Shown: positions 31,287 through 42,644 of the stretch, one piece after another
Layout: the number at the start of each line of letters is the position of its first letter
Position numbering within the stretch: position 1 is the stretch's first letter
Assembly: GCA_936450465.1 (NCBI GenBank)
Contig: OW388296.1
Coordinates: 47,319,750 to 47,383,749 of the forward strand
Length of the DNA: 64,000 nt
DNA from: Gibbula magus
Taxonomy: Eukaryota; Mollusca; Gastropoda; Trochida; Trochidae
Reading direction: 5' to 3'
Notes under the pieces: model-generated
Database searches by the model: none
What the model saw: the letters and a program-made list of their open reading frames with translations, nothing else
Told to the model about the DNA's origin: nothing
Made by a program: the position numbers and the translations under genes

Positions 31287-33560
31287 ATGGGGAGTAAATC
31301 TAAGAACATGGACTGGAGCCACGCTGACAGGATCGTCTTCACAGCGACACCAGGACCAAGGACTACTACCAAAGCCCCTTCCAAGGCGATGGTAAGTAAG
31401 ACCAAAGCAAAAGAGGTAATTCAGGTTTCTGGTTTACTTAAGGGGAAACCCATGGTAAATCAGGATGTGGAAACGAAAGTGACCACAACCGTGGGTAAGC
31501 AAGGGCCAACCCCACGGGACCTGATAACCAAAAGTACTATCATTAATAGGAAAACTCAAAATAAGGGGTCACCCACCCCGAGTATTCCTTCAGTTCGGGG
31601 TTCTGTCTCAGAGGATTTGCCGCCCTCGAGACAGAATTCAGGTACTAGTGTATCTGTAACTGAGTGTAAGCCCAACACTCAGGTCCCGAACTTTAATAAG
31701 AAAAGACCGTTTAATTTTCACAATAAGGGACTGCCCATCCCGAGTTTGAATGTAGTTCGGGGTTCTGACACTGAGGATTTGCCGCCCTCAAGTCAGAATT
31801 CAGGTACCCTAGTATCTGAGACTGAGAGACAGCCACACTCTCAGGCCCCGAATATTAATGTCAGTACAGCTGCAACTGAGCCCACAGTTGATAGCGAAAT
31901 GGACCTTGAGTCCATGTCAGACATTGAAATAACCTCCCAAGAGAGTCAGCCCAACTCTCAGGGGGGTACACAGAGCTTGCCTAGCTCATCTGGAGAACTG
32001 ACCACTCTCCAGAGCGGAAAGATTAGACCTGCACCTAGCCCTGTCTCTAACATTTCCAAGAGAAGGAAATTGGTCGCATCTCAGCCATTCAGTAGTTATG
32101 CTGATACGGTTAAGCTAGGACCGATGGAAACTAAGAGACAGTCAGTTAGTTTCAGTCAGTCTGACCGCCAAACTTGCTCGGATCTGTGGACAGGCAAAGT
32201 GAAGGCCACAGACAATGTTAAAAAGGTGAAAGCCAAAACCTCTCCTCCTAAAGGGTCGGTCTGGGAACGTCTAGTCTACTCCATGGACTATGACAGTACC
32301 CTAGCCAATCGGGTCACGGCCCAAACCCTGAAGGAAGAATTAACAAAGTCTATCCAAGTAAGTCAGGTCAGGAGGGTAAATAGAGGGTACTTTGTCAGCG
32401 GAGACAATTTATTGGACTCTATGGCACTCCCCTCTGAAATTAAAAACGAGAAGTTATCTTGGGTAGTGCCAGGTTGGGTCAATCATACCAGATGTGTTAT
32501 TCATCTGGATATGAATATCACCGATGGTGATCTCCAGACCCTCCCAAAACAAAATCCTACAATAACTTCTTTATTTCGCATCAAAAGCCAGGGTAAAAAC
32601 ACTAGAGTCGTGGTGCTCACAGTGTTGGGGAACACGGCCCCAAAGTCAGTATACTTTCATGATAGGGAAATTGACACTCTCCCTTATCAGAAACGGCCAA
32701 GGCAATGTGTAAACTGTCTCAGTTATGGGCATGTGCGCGCATCTTGCACAGGGCAAGCAAGGTGCCGCACTTGTGCAAAACTGCTGTCACAGTGCACAGG
32801 AACCTGTTCACCATACTGTATGAACTGTAAGAAACGAGGGCATTCGTCTCTTCACAGTTTCTGCAGGAGCAGGCAAGTTAAAAAACATAACCTCAACAAA
32901 GAGGTTACAGGCACGAGTGACAAAGGCGATCAGTCACACTCTAAGGAATCTCATGATTCTGAAGGGTTTCAAGTGGTGGTACGCAAAAAGACCAAAAAAC
33001 GTACACCAAAGGGGAAGGGCAAGGTCGCTGAAACGGCCAAACCCAACCCAAGTGCTAAGGCGACCAGCACAAGTCATGCCAATGGGGGTTCACAACGGGC
33101 AGTGAACACCTCAAAATCTGCCGAGGCTAAAGGCAGAAAACAAAACAAGGGTCCACAAAGGGCAGTGGAAACAAACAACAGTGCAAAGGCGAAATGCACT
33201 AATAAAAAATCAAATAAGGGCACCCCAAAGGCAAGGGATATCCCCAACAGTGCTAAGGCGAACAGCACTGGCGTACCTACTAGCAAAGGTAACGCAGGCA
33301 AAGGCCAAGGCAAGCCTAAGCCTAAACAAAATAGGGAACCAGTCCAAAGGCAGGCTGTTAGAAATGACTCTGAGAGCTGCGCGGGCGGCCATTTTGACCC
33401 AAAAATGGTTGAATTCTTTTGTGCCGCCTTAATCAAACTAGGCACTAAAGATGATAGCGAAATGGACAAGACACTCCTACTTATGTGGGAACTTGCCACT
33501 AATTTCCTATCTTACCCGCGCTCAATCATTGAAATGAGGAAAGCTCTCAAGCTTAAATAA
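31287..33560 (+). CDS. LINE A ORF1: gag-like protein (copy A3)
   Basis: 757 residues, the same domain order as the A1 protein. I count 21 amino-acid differences from A1, 13 of them in the low-complexity N-terminal third (about residues 85-250). All cysteines and histidines of the knuckles are kept; differences there are Thr to Ala and Tyr to His at non-ligand positions. The frame is intact. Confidence 0.92.
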   Translation: MGSKSKNMDWSHADRIVFTATPGPRTTTKAPSKAMVSKTKAKEVIQVSGLLKGKPMVNQDVETKVTTTVGKQGPTPRDLITKSTIINRKTQNKGSPTPSIPSVRGSVSEDLPPSRQNSGTSVSVTECKPNTQVPNFNKKRPFNFHNKGLPIPSLNVVRGSDTEDLPPSSQNSGTLVSETERQPHSQAPNINVSTAATEPTVDSEMDLESMSDIEITSQESQPNSQGGTQSLPSSSGELTTLQSGKIRPAPSPVSNISKRRKLVASQPFSSYADTVKLGPMETKRQSVSFSQSDRQTCSDLWTGKVKATDNVKKVKAKTSPPKGSVWERLVYSMDYDSTLANRVTAQTLKEELTKSIQVSQVRRVNRGYFVSGDNLLDSMALPSEIKNEKLSWVVPGWVNHTRCVIHLDMNITDGDLQTLPKQNPTITSLFRIKSQGKNTRVVVLTVLGNTAPKSVYFHDREIDTLPYQKRPRQCVNCLSYGHVRASCTGQARCRTCAKLLSQCTGTCSPYCMNCKKRGHSSLHSFCRSRQVKKHNLNKEVTGTSDKGDQSHSKESHDSEGFQVVVRKKTKKRTPKGKGKVAETAKPNPSAKATSTSHANGGSQRAVNTSKSAEAKGRKQNKGPQRAVETNNSAKAKCTNKKSNKGTPKARDIPNSAKANSTGVPTSKGNAGKGQGKPKPKQNREPVQRQAVRNDSESCAGGHFDPKMVEFFCAALIKLGTKDDSEMDKTLLLMWELATNFLSYPRSIIEMRKALKLK

Positions 33561-33600
33561 GCAATTATTAAGCTGTCAATTTAAGCTCAAATAAGTCATC

Positions 33601-36600
33601 ATGGCACTGCAAATGATACAATGGAATGCCAATGGACTGAGATCGAACGGCCACGAACTCAACGCCTTAGTCAGACAGCAGGTTCTGAAACCCAATATTA
33701 TCCTTATACAAGAGGCTAAATTGGGAAAGAGTGCGAAGTTTCAGATTCCTGGGTATATAACATACCGAAAAGACAGAGACAATAGGGGTGGTGGATTGGT
33801 AACGTTGGTAGCAGACAACTGTACCTCCACTCAGATTGAAGCTAAGGTGGGAAACCTAGAAACCCAGGTCATCTCAGTCGTTTTGGCAAATAGTAAAAGA
33901 ATCCGCATCGCCAATGTCTACCATAGGGTAACTACACCCACCACAATTGCTGAACTTAAAAAACTCAGTGACTTGGTGGGAAGTTCAGGCCTAATCCTAG
34001 GTGATTTCAACGCCCACAGTAGCCTGTGGGGTGAAAGCACCACCCGATCTGACCCACATGGGCGGATGGTGGAGGACTGGGTCGAGTCCGAGGGACTCGT
34101 TATACTGAATGATGGTACCCCGACTAGACATTGTGTCAACTACGGAACATGGTCGGCCATAGACCTCGCTATTGCCACAAAAGACTTAGCCACAGACTGC
34201 GTCTGGCAGGTTCATGATGACACATGGGGGAGTGATCATTGCCCGTGTTTCACTCAACTAGGTATCCCACCACTCCTAGAGGAAGAATGCACCCCCTCAG
34301 AAAAGTGGGATTTCTCCCGTGCAGATTGGTCAAAGTTCAGATTGGAGTGTAATAAGATCGACCCAACTGAAATAGTGTCTGATGATATCAACACTTTCTG
34401 TTCAAACCTAACTTTAGCGCTGATGAAAGCATCCAGGGCTTCAATTCCAATGAGGAAATCAGGGGGACGAGTAAAATCGGTCCCCTGGTGGAATCAGGAA
34501 ATAGCCAGAGCGCGAAAACTTAGGAAAAAGGCATTGAACAGGGCTAAACGTGACCGATCTGCTAAAGGAGAAGTATGTCTGGCGAGGCAACGAGTCAAAG
34601 AATTAATTTCAAAAGCTAAGATTAAATCTTGGCAGGAATTCTGTGGCACGTTAAATGAGAAAACTAACTCAAGGACTGTCTGGCAAAAAGTACATGCTAT
34701 AAGAGGGAAACGCAAAACACAGATCATTCCCATAATAGCTGGCACTAAAACAATCAAAGAAAAAGCAAGTACTTTAGCCAAACACTTTGCCTCTGTCAGT
34801 AGCAATGATAACTTCTCTGTTGAATTTAAAAAGTCAGAGAAGTTAGTCAAACCACCCAAACAGCCCCCCCAGTGTGGCTTATCTTTTAACTACAGCTTCA
34901 CGGTAGAAGAGTTCAAAGATGCTATTCATAACAGAAAAGCAACTTGCCCAGGTGAAGATATGGTCAGCTATGAGATGCTTAAGAGGTTACCAGATGGTAT
35001 CACCGGCGTCCTCATCAAACTGTACAATAAGATTTGGGATATAGGAGAGGTACCTGTCGCATGGAAACATGCTTCAGTAATACCACTTCTTAAACCGGGC
35101 AAGGAGGCGGCCTCGGCCAACTCCTATCGCCCGATTTCCCTTACATCAAACTTGTGCAAAGCGATGGAGGCAATGGTGAACAAACGCCTAAGGTACCACT
35201 TAGAGTCACAAGGGCTGTTATCTCATGACCAGAGCGGGTTTCGGCCGCAACGTTCTTGTCTTGACCATATTCTGCGCCTGGAAAATGACATAAAGACTGC
35301 GCAACTAAGAAAAGAATATCTAGCTGCTGTCTTTATTGATTTTAGCAAGGCTTTTGACATGGTATGGCACGATGGACTCCTCTCCAAACTTGAGAATGTT
35401 GGTATAAAAGGGAAAATGGCAAATTATGTTCAAAGTTTCCTTGAGAATCGATCAATATCAGTGTTGGTTGGGGATCAACTGTCAGAGCGACACAGTTTAG
35501 ATAATGGCACTCCTCAGGGAAGCATTATCAGCCCAACGCTTTTCAACATTATGATAGACGATCTCTTTGAACATGTACATGAACGCAAGTATATCAACAC
35601 CTCAAAGTTTGCTGATGATGGGGCAGTTTGGGTGAGACACCGAGAGATTTCCAAAATTAGAACATTGCTGCAGGAATCACTCGATGGTGTCGAAAATTGG
35701 TGTGACAAATGGGGGTTCATTATCTCTCCTGAGAAAACAGTGGGGGTTGTATTCAGACGGAAAGGCAACCAGGTAAGCTGCACACCCAGGCTTCAACTTA
35801 AGGGCAAGACTGTCGCATTCGAGAAAGAAGCGAAATTTCTCGGTGTCGTCTTTGACCAACATCTTACGTGGTCAAAACATATTGACCACGTGGCAGTAAG
35901 ATGTCAAGGCGACCTGAACGTAATGCGAGCAGTGTCAGGGACTTCATGGGGAGCAAACAGTGACACGTTGCTAACCCTCTACAAGTCACTTATACGAAGC
36001 AAAATAGATTATGGGTGTGAGGCTTACCACAGTGCTGCCCCATCGACTCTGAAGCGACTAGATTCGATTCAATACAAAGCTCTTAAATTGGTGACGGGAG
36101 CAATGCCCAGAACCTCCCTGCATGCCCTTTTAGTGGAAACAGGGGAGCTACCACTCGATCTAAGGAGAGAACAATTGACCTTAAACTTCTGGAGTAGGAG
36201 TACTAATCCATTGGTTAAAAAGATATGGACGGGGGATATCTTCAGTAAGAACCTCGTAGCACTTGCACGCAAAAAACCCTCCATGATGCCATGCGGGTTG
36301 AGGGTGCAACTGCTAAGGCGAGAACACGAGTGTGACACTGTAGACCCCCCTGAAAGTCTTAAACCAGGATTGGTACCCCCGTGGATACTCCAGGCCCCAA
36401 ATGTAGACACCAGTCTCACTAAGGAAGTGCCAAAAAGTGAGAACCCTCTGTTGCTACGAAGCATTGCGCTTAGCAGGATAGACAGTCTCTATGAGTCCGC
36501 GGCACACATATACACTGACGGCTCAAAGGACCCAGTGAGAAATAGAACTGCCTATGGTATCCTAATTAGCTCTGCTCGCACATCCGATACCCAAAGTATC

Positions 36601-37341
36601 TCAGTACGCACCCCCAATGGGCAATCTGTATATACAGCTGAACTTTAGGCCATACACCATGCACTCAGAATCTCTCGAGATTTAAGAGATAGACAGATAG
36701 TAATACTGTCTGATTCCCTTAGTGCACTGGAGTCACTGACCACAAAAAACTCAGCCAGTAGACCAGATACCCTACGTGATATATTAGAACTCCTCCACAA
36801 GCTCAAATATATTCACGGAAAAGAGATACAGCTATGTTGGATACCTTCTCACATAGACATTCCAGGCAATGAAAGAGCTGACAAACTGGCACGTCAGGGC
36901 TTAGAGATTGAGCATATTTCTGATTATCCTTATTCAAAAAGCGAAATCAAAAGTATGATCAGAAACTCGATCTCTAAGAAGTGGCAGAAGGTATGGGACA
37001 CCAGTCCTAAAGGCCGGTGGCTTCATAGTCTACGCCCCAGTGTGAAATCGAGACCTATGCACTCGAAACACAACAGGCAGCTAGACACAATGATCACCAG
37101 ACTTAGACTCGGTGCAACACGCTCCTCGTACCTAAATTGTCAAACATGCCACGTCAAAGCCAGTGTCACTCACGTCTTACTGGAATGTCCTAGGTTCGAA
37201 ATGGCCCGCAAAGCACTCAGGGAGGAGATTGGAGAAAGTACATTGACAGCGAAGCTACTGCTGGCGCACTCGCAACATCAAAAAATGTACAAGCCCTTAT
37301 CCAACCTCCTCCTGAAAAGTGAACTTGGCCAGTGTATATGA
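33601..37341 (+). pseudogene. LINE A ORF2 with nonsense codon in RNase H (copy A3)
   Basis: Collinear with the A1 ORF2, but TAG at 36646-36648 replaces GAG, ending the protein at residue 1015, one residue after the second catalytic acid (Glu1014) of RNase H. The rest of RNase H and the CCHC motif follow in frame to 37341 and are undamaged. Endonuclease and RT are complete. Apart from the stop I count only four amino-acid changes versus A1 in the first 1015 residues (Met3 to Leu, Lys to Ile, two Ile to Thr), so the stop is recent. The truncated protein could still nick and reverse-transcribe. Confidence 0.93.
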
Positions 37342-37862
37342 AAGAAATATATCAATGTGCCGCGGGTCCGGTGGGATAGTGCAGTGGTTGGCACGTTCGT
37401 TCGAATCCCGCCAGGGGCTCGGCATCCTTATAAACAACCAATAAGGTGGGGTGCAATGCCACATTAAAACAATGTAGTAACACCCCTGGCTAGCTAGTTC
37501 CAGCCGAAGCTCGCAGGTTTCACCACAATGTTCAACCATCTTGACACTGTGGTCTTTCTCCCTGCCCAAACTCTAGCACCTCCGGGTAATAGAAATTGCC
37601 TATAAGATCAGCCTAGTAGAGGGACGCAATATTAACAGCACAATTATATCACCCAAACGGCCAAATAGAAATTGCCTGAACAAAGTGAACTGCCTACTTT
37701 GTTCGTGACACACCCGGTAACACCTTCCCCATGAGTTCCTAGGTGGAACACCCTTTCCAGGACCCTAGCCTTCTGGAATCTTCTCTTTCATGTGTGTCAA
37801 TGTGACACTGTCTGCCGAAATGCCTAACGGGCGAAGGCGACATTAAGCACTTAATGCAACAA
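37342..37862 (+). other. LINE A 3' UTR (copy A3)
   Basis: Same layout as A1 with scattered substitutions (for example AAACAACCA for AAACAGCCA). The tail is shorter (CAACAA) and is followed directly by the right target-site duplication. Confidence 0.75.
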
Positions 37863-38221
37863 CGGAACGGCCAGTCTCCAGCGAGACAGCGTTGGAGACG
37901 GACATAAAAAGGGGAGTGCCATCACGCCCATTTTTCAAATTGGAAGCTTATTTTTGGCAGTATGGCGCCGAATGCTTCATATGTTAACGGCGGAGCTCTT
38001 CTTGATAAATCATTATTATTTCAAAGGATTATTTTACTCAATTAGTTGAAATAATCGTCTACAAACGCCCTGTTGATATTGAGCGACTTTTGCCATTCTC
38101 ATCTTCAATCCAAGTCTTAAAATTTTCATTAGAGTGGGCGACGCCTAGCCTACTGTTTGAAGCTCCCGTAAAATGCACTCATAACAGACATTATCTACAG
38201 CAATAAACGACTATAAAACAG

Positions 38222-38232
38222 TATATAAAAGG
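38222..38232 (+). promoter_or_regulatory. Internal TATA-like box (unit U11, representative)
   Basis: TATATAAAAGG lies ~400 bp before the small ORF and is kept in every unit except U2, where the foldback element interrupts it. Several short upstream ORFs lie between it and the ORF, so its role is uncertain. Confidence 0.4.
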
Positions 38233-38619
38233 TACTGGCGGTCTCCTGAAATTAATTTTTGGGAAGCTACGCCTTCTTTCATTAATCAATTAATAGTGTA
38301 CACCTCGAGTACCAATGTCAATCATTACATTAATCACATCCCAACACATCAACTTTCAATCATCTTTTAATAACATAGACTATTGATGATGTAATGGATC
38401 GTCACACCACTCAGTTGTAAAAACATTTCACCGGTTCTGTTGATTGTTTTGTCACGTGTAACTCAATGCACTCACTATTGTCATCAATTATTCCAAATAC
38501 ATGAACTGTGAGATGAGCATGTCATGTCTGTTGCATAAATTGGGGATGAATTTCTCTTTGGCCATCATCTGCTGGTAATCCCACTGCAACAAACTAGTTA
38601 TAAATCGGCCCATTTAGAT

Positions 38620-38880
38620 ATGGCATTTGAACTGCACACAGAGCTAAACGAGAGTGAGACACGTTTCAAACGTGCCTGTGAACAAGTTCATCTGCTGAAT
38701 GACAAACTTGAAGGTCTACAGCGGCGGTATGACAAGGCAATGCAAGAGAACAATCGTTCATTTCGCTATAACCTCCGTCTTAAGATGACAGCAGTTGAAG
38801 GCATACGCAGTGCATACTACGAATATGCATTTCAGAAAGCAGAGAAGATCGCCCAATTGAGATACTTGGTATCTACATAG
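38620..38880 (+). CDS. Array protein, 86 aa, unit U11
   Basis: Majority protein. LINE A3 separates it from the promoter block of U10 by an extra 6.9 kb. Confidence 0.6.
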   Translation: MAFELHTELNESETRFKRACEQVHLLNDKLEGLQRRYDKAMQENNRSFRYNLRLKMTAVEGIRSAYYEYAFQKAEKIAQLRYLVST

Positions 38881-39032
38881 AACCTGCCTAAATTTGAACA
38901 AGAAGGCAGTGTGGTGTATGGAAATGCTACATGCGACTCCCGTCTGACCAACAGCCCTTGCCAGGGCTAAACAAATGCAAAGAAGATTGCTTGAGTCGAT
39001 GCAAAACCACCTCCCCTCTGTGTTTCTTTGTG

Positions 39033-39076
39033 AATAAAATAATAGGCCTAATATTGCCCTTTTCATCAGTAATAAA
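39033..39076 (+). terminator. Candidate polyadenylation signals (unit U11, representative)
   Basis: AATAAA at 39033-39038 and 39071-39076, ~150 and ~190 nt after the stop codon of the small ORF. Both are present at the same place in the other units. Confidence 0.4.
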
Positions 39077-39397
39077 CACACACGAAATATCCTACCAAAG
39101 GAAAGGCATGCAGAGTTGTGTGCAAGCAAACTTCAACATGCACGCCACATATATATATATAGATCTGTATTTAAAAACAGCTTATGTTATTTTCTGGGCA
39201 CTATTCCTCGGGGCAATGACTTTTGGCAAAATATTGGGAATTTTAATCATGGCGAAAAGTTAATAAAAAGATGCAGTGAAGAATTCCATACACAACGCAT
39301 CCATTTTGGTGAAATTTGGCCGATTCTGAGAGGCGCTACATAACTGTAAAGCCGCCGTCGCTGCCTTGTGAATGCTGGAAGTGTTCCAAGTTCCAAC

Positions 39398-39468
39398 GCG
39401 CATGCGTGACGTCACCATGACTACAACGTATACCCTATATATAGGGGTGCCACAATCGGAACGGCCAG
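39398..39468 (+). promoter_or_regulatory. Promoter block and LINE A target, intact example (U11/U12 junction)
   Basis: GCGCATGCG (NRF1-like) 39398-39406, TGACGTCA (CRE) 39407-39414, TATATATA 39436-39443, uncut LINE A target CGGAACGGCCAG 39457-39468. Taking +1 as 30 bp after the TATA start, the CRE falls near -59 to -52 and the target spans about -9 to +3. The box varies between units as (TA)4, (TA)6 or TATAAATA, all acceptable TATA boxes. Flanking CCC and GGGG make it a small palindrome. Confidence 0.65.
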
Positions 39469-41050
39469 TCTCCAGCGAGACAGCGTTGGAGACGGACATA
39501 AAAAGGGGAGTGCCATCACGCCCATTTTTCAAATTGGAAGCTTATTTTTGGCAGTATGGCGCCGAATGCTTCATATGTTAACGGCGGAGCTCTTCTTGAT
39601 AAATCATTATTATTTCAAAGGATTATTTTACTCAATTAGTTGAAATAATCGTCTACAAACGCCCTGTTGATATTGAGCGACTTTTGCCATTCTCATCTTC
39701 AATCCAAGTCTTAAAATTTTCATTAGAGTGGGCGACGCCTAGCCTACTGTTTGAAGCTCCCGTAAAATGCACTCATAACAGACATTATCTACAGCAATAA
39801 ACGACTATAAAACAGTATATAAAAGGTACTGGCGGTCTCCTGAAATTAATTTTTGGGAAGCTACGCCTTCTTTCATTAATCAATTAATAGTGTACACCTC
39901 GAGTACCAATGTCAATCATTACATTAATCACATCCCAACACATCAACTTTCAATCATCTTTTAATAACATAGACTATTGATGATGTAATGGATCGTCACA
40001 CCACTCAGTTGTAAAAACATTTCACCGGTTCTGTTGATTGTTTTGTCACGTGTAACTCAATGCACTCACTATTGTCATCAATTATTCCAAATACATGAAC
40101 TGTGAGATGAGCATGTCATGTCTGTTGCATAAATTGGGGATGAATTTCTCTTTGGCCATCATCTGCTGGTAATCCCACTGCAACAAACTAGTTATAAATC
40201 GGCCCATTTAGATATGGCATTTGAACTGCACACAGAGCTAAACGAGAGTGAGACACGTTTCAAACGTGCCTGTGAACAAGTTCATCTGCTGAATGACAAA
40301 CTTGAAGGTCTACAGCGGCGGTATGACAAGGCAATGCAAGAGAACAATCGTTCATTTCGCTATAACCTCCGTCTTAAGATGACAGCAGTTGAAGGCATAC
40401 GCAGTGCATACTACGAATATGCATTTCAGAAAGCAGAGAAGATCGCCCAATTGAGATACTTGGTATCTACATAGAACCTGCCTAAATTTGAACAAGAAGG
40501 CAGTGTGGTGTATGGAAATGCTACATGCGACTCCCGTCTGACCAACAGCCCTTGCCAGGGCTAAACAAATGCAAAGAAGATTGCTTGAGTCAATGCAAAA
40601 CCACCTCCCCTCTGTGATTCTTTGTGAATAAAATAATAGGCCTAATATTGCCCTTTTCATCAGTAATAAACACACACGAAATATCCTACCAAAGGAAAGG
40701 CATGCAGAGTTGTGTGCAAGCAAACTTCAACATGCACGCCACATATATATATATAGATCTGTATTTAAAAACAGCTTATGTTATTTTCTGGGCACTATTC
40801 CTCGGGGCAATGACTTTTGGCAAAATATTGGGAATTTTAATCATGGCGAAAAGTTAATAAAAAGATGCAGTGAAGAATTCCCTACACAACGCATCCATTT
40901 TGGTGAAATTTGGCCGATTCTGAGAGGCGCTACATAACTGTAAAGCCGCCGTCGCTGCCTTGTGAATGCTGGAAGTGTTCCAAGTTCCAACGCGCATGCG
41001 TGACGTCACCATGACTACAACGTATACCCTATATATAGGGGTGCCACAAT
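39457..41050 (+). repeat. Array unit U12 (1594 bp)
   Basis: Private CTGTGATTC (others CTGTGTTTC) downstream of the ORF; CATCCATTTT shared with U9-U13. Confidence 0.95.
40214..40474 (+). CDS. Array protein, 86 aa, unit U12
   Basis: Majority protein; first intact gene after LINE A3 whose upstream promoter block is at its normal distance. Confidence 0.6.
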   Translation: MAFELHTELNESETRFKRACEQVHLLNDKLEGLQRRYDKAMQENNRSFRYNLRLKMTAVEGIRSAYYEYAFQKAEKIAQLRYLVST

Positions 41051-42644
41051 CGGAACGGCCAGTCTCCAGCGAGACAGCGTTGGAGACGGACATAAAAAGG
41101 GGAGTGCCATCACGCCCATTTTTCAAATTGGAAGCTTATTTTTGGCAGTATGGCGCCGAATGCTTCATATGTTAACGGCGGAGCTCTTCTTGATAAATCA
41201 TTATTATTTCAAAGGATTATTTTACTCAATTAGTTGAAATAATCGTCTACAAACGCCCTGTTGATATTGAGCGACTTTTGCCATTCTCATCTTCAATCCA
41301 AGTCTTAAAATTTTCATTAGAGTGGGCGACGCCTAGCCTACTGTTTGAAGCTCCCGTAAAATGCACTCATAACAGACATTATCTACAGCAATAAACGACT
41401 ATAAAACAGTATATAAAAGGTACTGGCGGTCTCCTGAAATTAATTTTTGGGAAGCTACGCCTTCTTTCATTAATCAATTAATAGTGTACACCTCGAGTAC
41501 CAATGTCAATCATTACATTAATCACATCCCAACACATCAACTTTCAATCATCTTTTAATAACATAGACTATTGATGATGTAATGGATCGTCACACCACTC
41601 AGTTGTAAAAACATTTCACCGGTTCTGTTGATTGTTTTGTCACGTGTAACTCAATGCACTCACTATTGTCATCAATTATTCCAAATACATGAACTGTGAG
41701 ATGAGCATGTCATGTCTGTTGCATAAATTGGGGATGAATTTCTCTTTGGCCATCATCTGCTGGTAATCCCACTGCAACAAACTAGTTATAAATCGGCCCA
41801 TTTAGATATGGCATTTGAACTGCACACAGAGCTAAACGAGAGTGAGACACGTTTCAAACGTGCCTGTGAACAAGTTCATCTGCTGAATGACAAACTTGAA
41901 GGTCTACAGCGGCGGTATGACAAGGCAATGCAAGAGAACAATCGTTCATTTCGCTATAACCTCCGTCTTAAGATGACAGCAGTTGAAGGCATACGCAGTG
42001 CATACTACGAATATGCATTTCAGAAAGCAGAGAAGATCGCCCAATTGAGATACTTGGTATCTACATAGAACCTGCCTAAATTTGAACAAGAAGGCAGTGT
42101 GGTGTATGGAAATGCTACATGCGACTCCCGTCTGACCAACAGCCCTTGCCAGGGCTAAACAAATGCAAAGAAGATTGCTTGAGTCAATGCAAAACCACCT
42201 CCCCTCTGTGTTTCTTTGTGAATAAAATAATAGGCCTAATATTGCCCTTTTCATCAGTAATAAACACACACGAAATATCCTACCAAAGGAAAGGCATGCA
42301 GAGTTGTGTGCAAGCAAACTTCAACATGCACGCCACATATATATATATAGATCTGTATTTAAAAACAGCTTATGTTATTTTCTGGGCACTATTCCTCGGG
42401 GCAATGACTTTTGGCAAAATATTGGGAATTTTAATCATGGCGAAAAGTTAATAAAAAGATGCAGTGAAGAATTCCCTACACAACGCATCCATTTTGGTGA
42501 AATTTGGCCGATTCTGAGAGGCGCTACATAACTGTAAAGCCGCCGTCGCTGCCTTGTGAATGCTGGAAGTGTTCCAAGTTCCAACGCGCATGCGTGACGT
42601 CACCATGACTACAACGTATACCCTATATATAGGGGTGCCACAAT
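41051..42644 (+). repeat. Array unit U13 (1594 bp)
   Basis: Very close to U12; last unit with GAAGTGTTCC and CATCCATTTT. Confidence 0.95.
41808..42068 (+). CDS. Array protein, 86 aa, unit U13
   Basis: Majority protein. Confidence 0.6.
   Translation: MAFELHTELNESETRFKRACEQVHLLNDKLEGLQRRYDKAMQENNRSFRYNLRLKMTAVEGIRSAYYEYAFQKAEKIAQLRYLVST

Larger units (their letters stand above)
30946..37862 (+). mobile_element. LINE A copy A3, full length (6917 bp)
   Basis: Complete from 5' leader to CAA tail and flanked by a perfect 12-bp duplication; it defines the ends of the family. ORF1 is intact and ORF2 has one nonsense codon. Terminal hairpin at 37841-37856, tRNA-like remnant at 37365-37421. Confidence 0.97.
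37863..39456 (+). repeat. Array unit U11 (1594 bp)
   Basis: First of a block (U11-U15) with the 5-bp duplication CCTAGCCTAC. Private GAGTCGATGC; ATTCCATACAC as in U10. Confidence 0.95.

Noticed and set aside
38233..38300. Sm-site-like AATTTTTGG followed by a small GAAG/CTTC stem, ~20 bp after the internal TATA-like box, and a second ATTTTTGG near the unit start: possible snRNA or spliced-leader RNA gene.
   Set aside because: No match to U1, U2, U4, U5 or U6 sequence that I can see, and no convincing splice donor for a leader RNA. Kept only as a remote possibility.
39050..39100. Hammerhead ribozyme on the - strand (CTGATGA core)
   Set aside because: No stem II or properly placed GAAA and cleavage site; chance match.
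37863..39456. Other ORFs in each unit: + strand ORFs of 110-136 codons (or split 75-77) after the small gene and of 69-91 codons near the unit ends, and a 123-codon - strand ORF overlapping the small gene.
   Set aside because: The + strand ORFs change length or split with the (AT)n tract and single substitutions from unit to unit, so they are not under coding constraint. The - strand ORF lies across the 3' part of the 86-codon gene and is open as its shadow.
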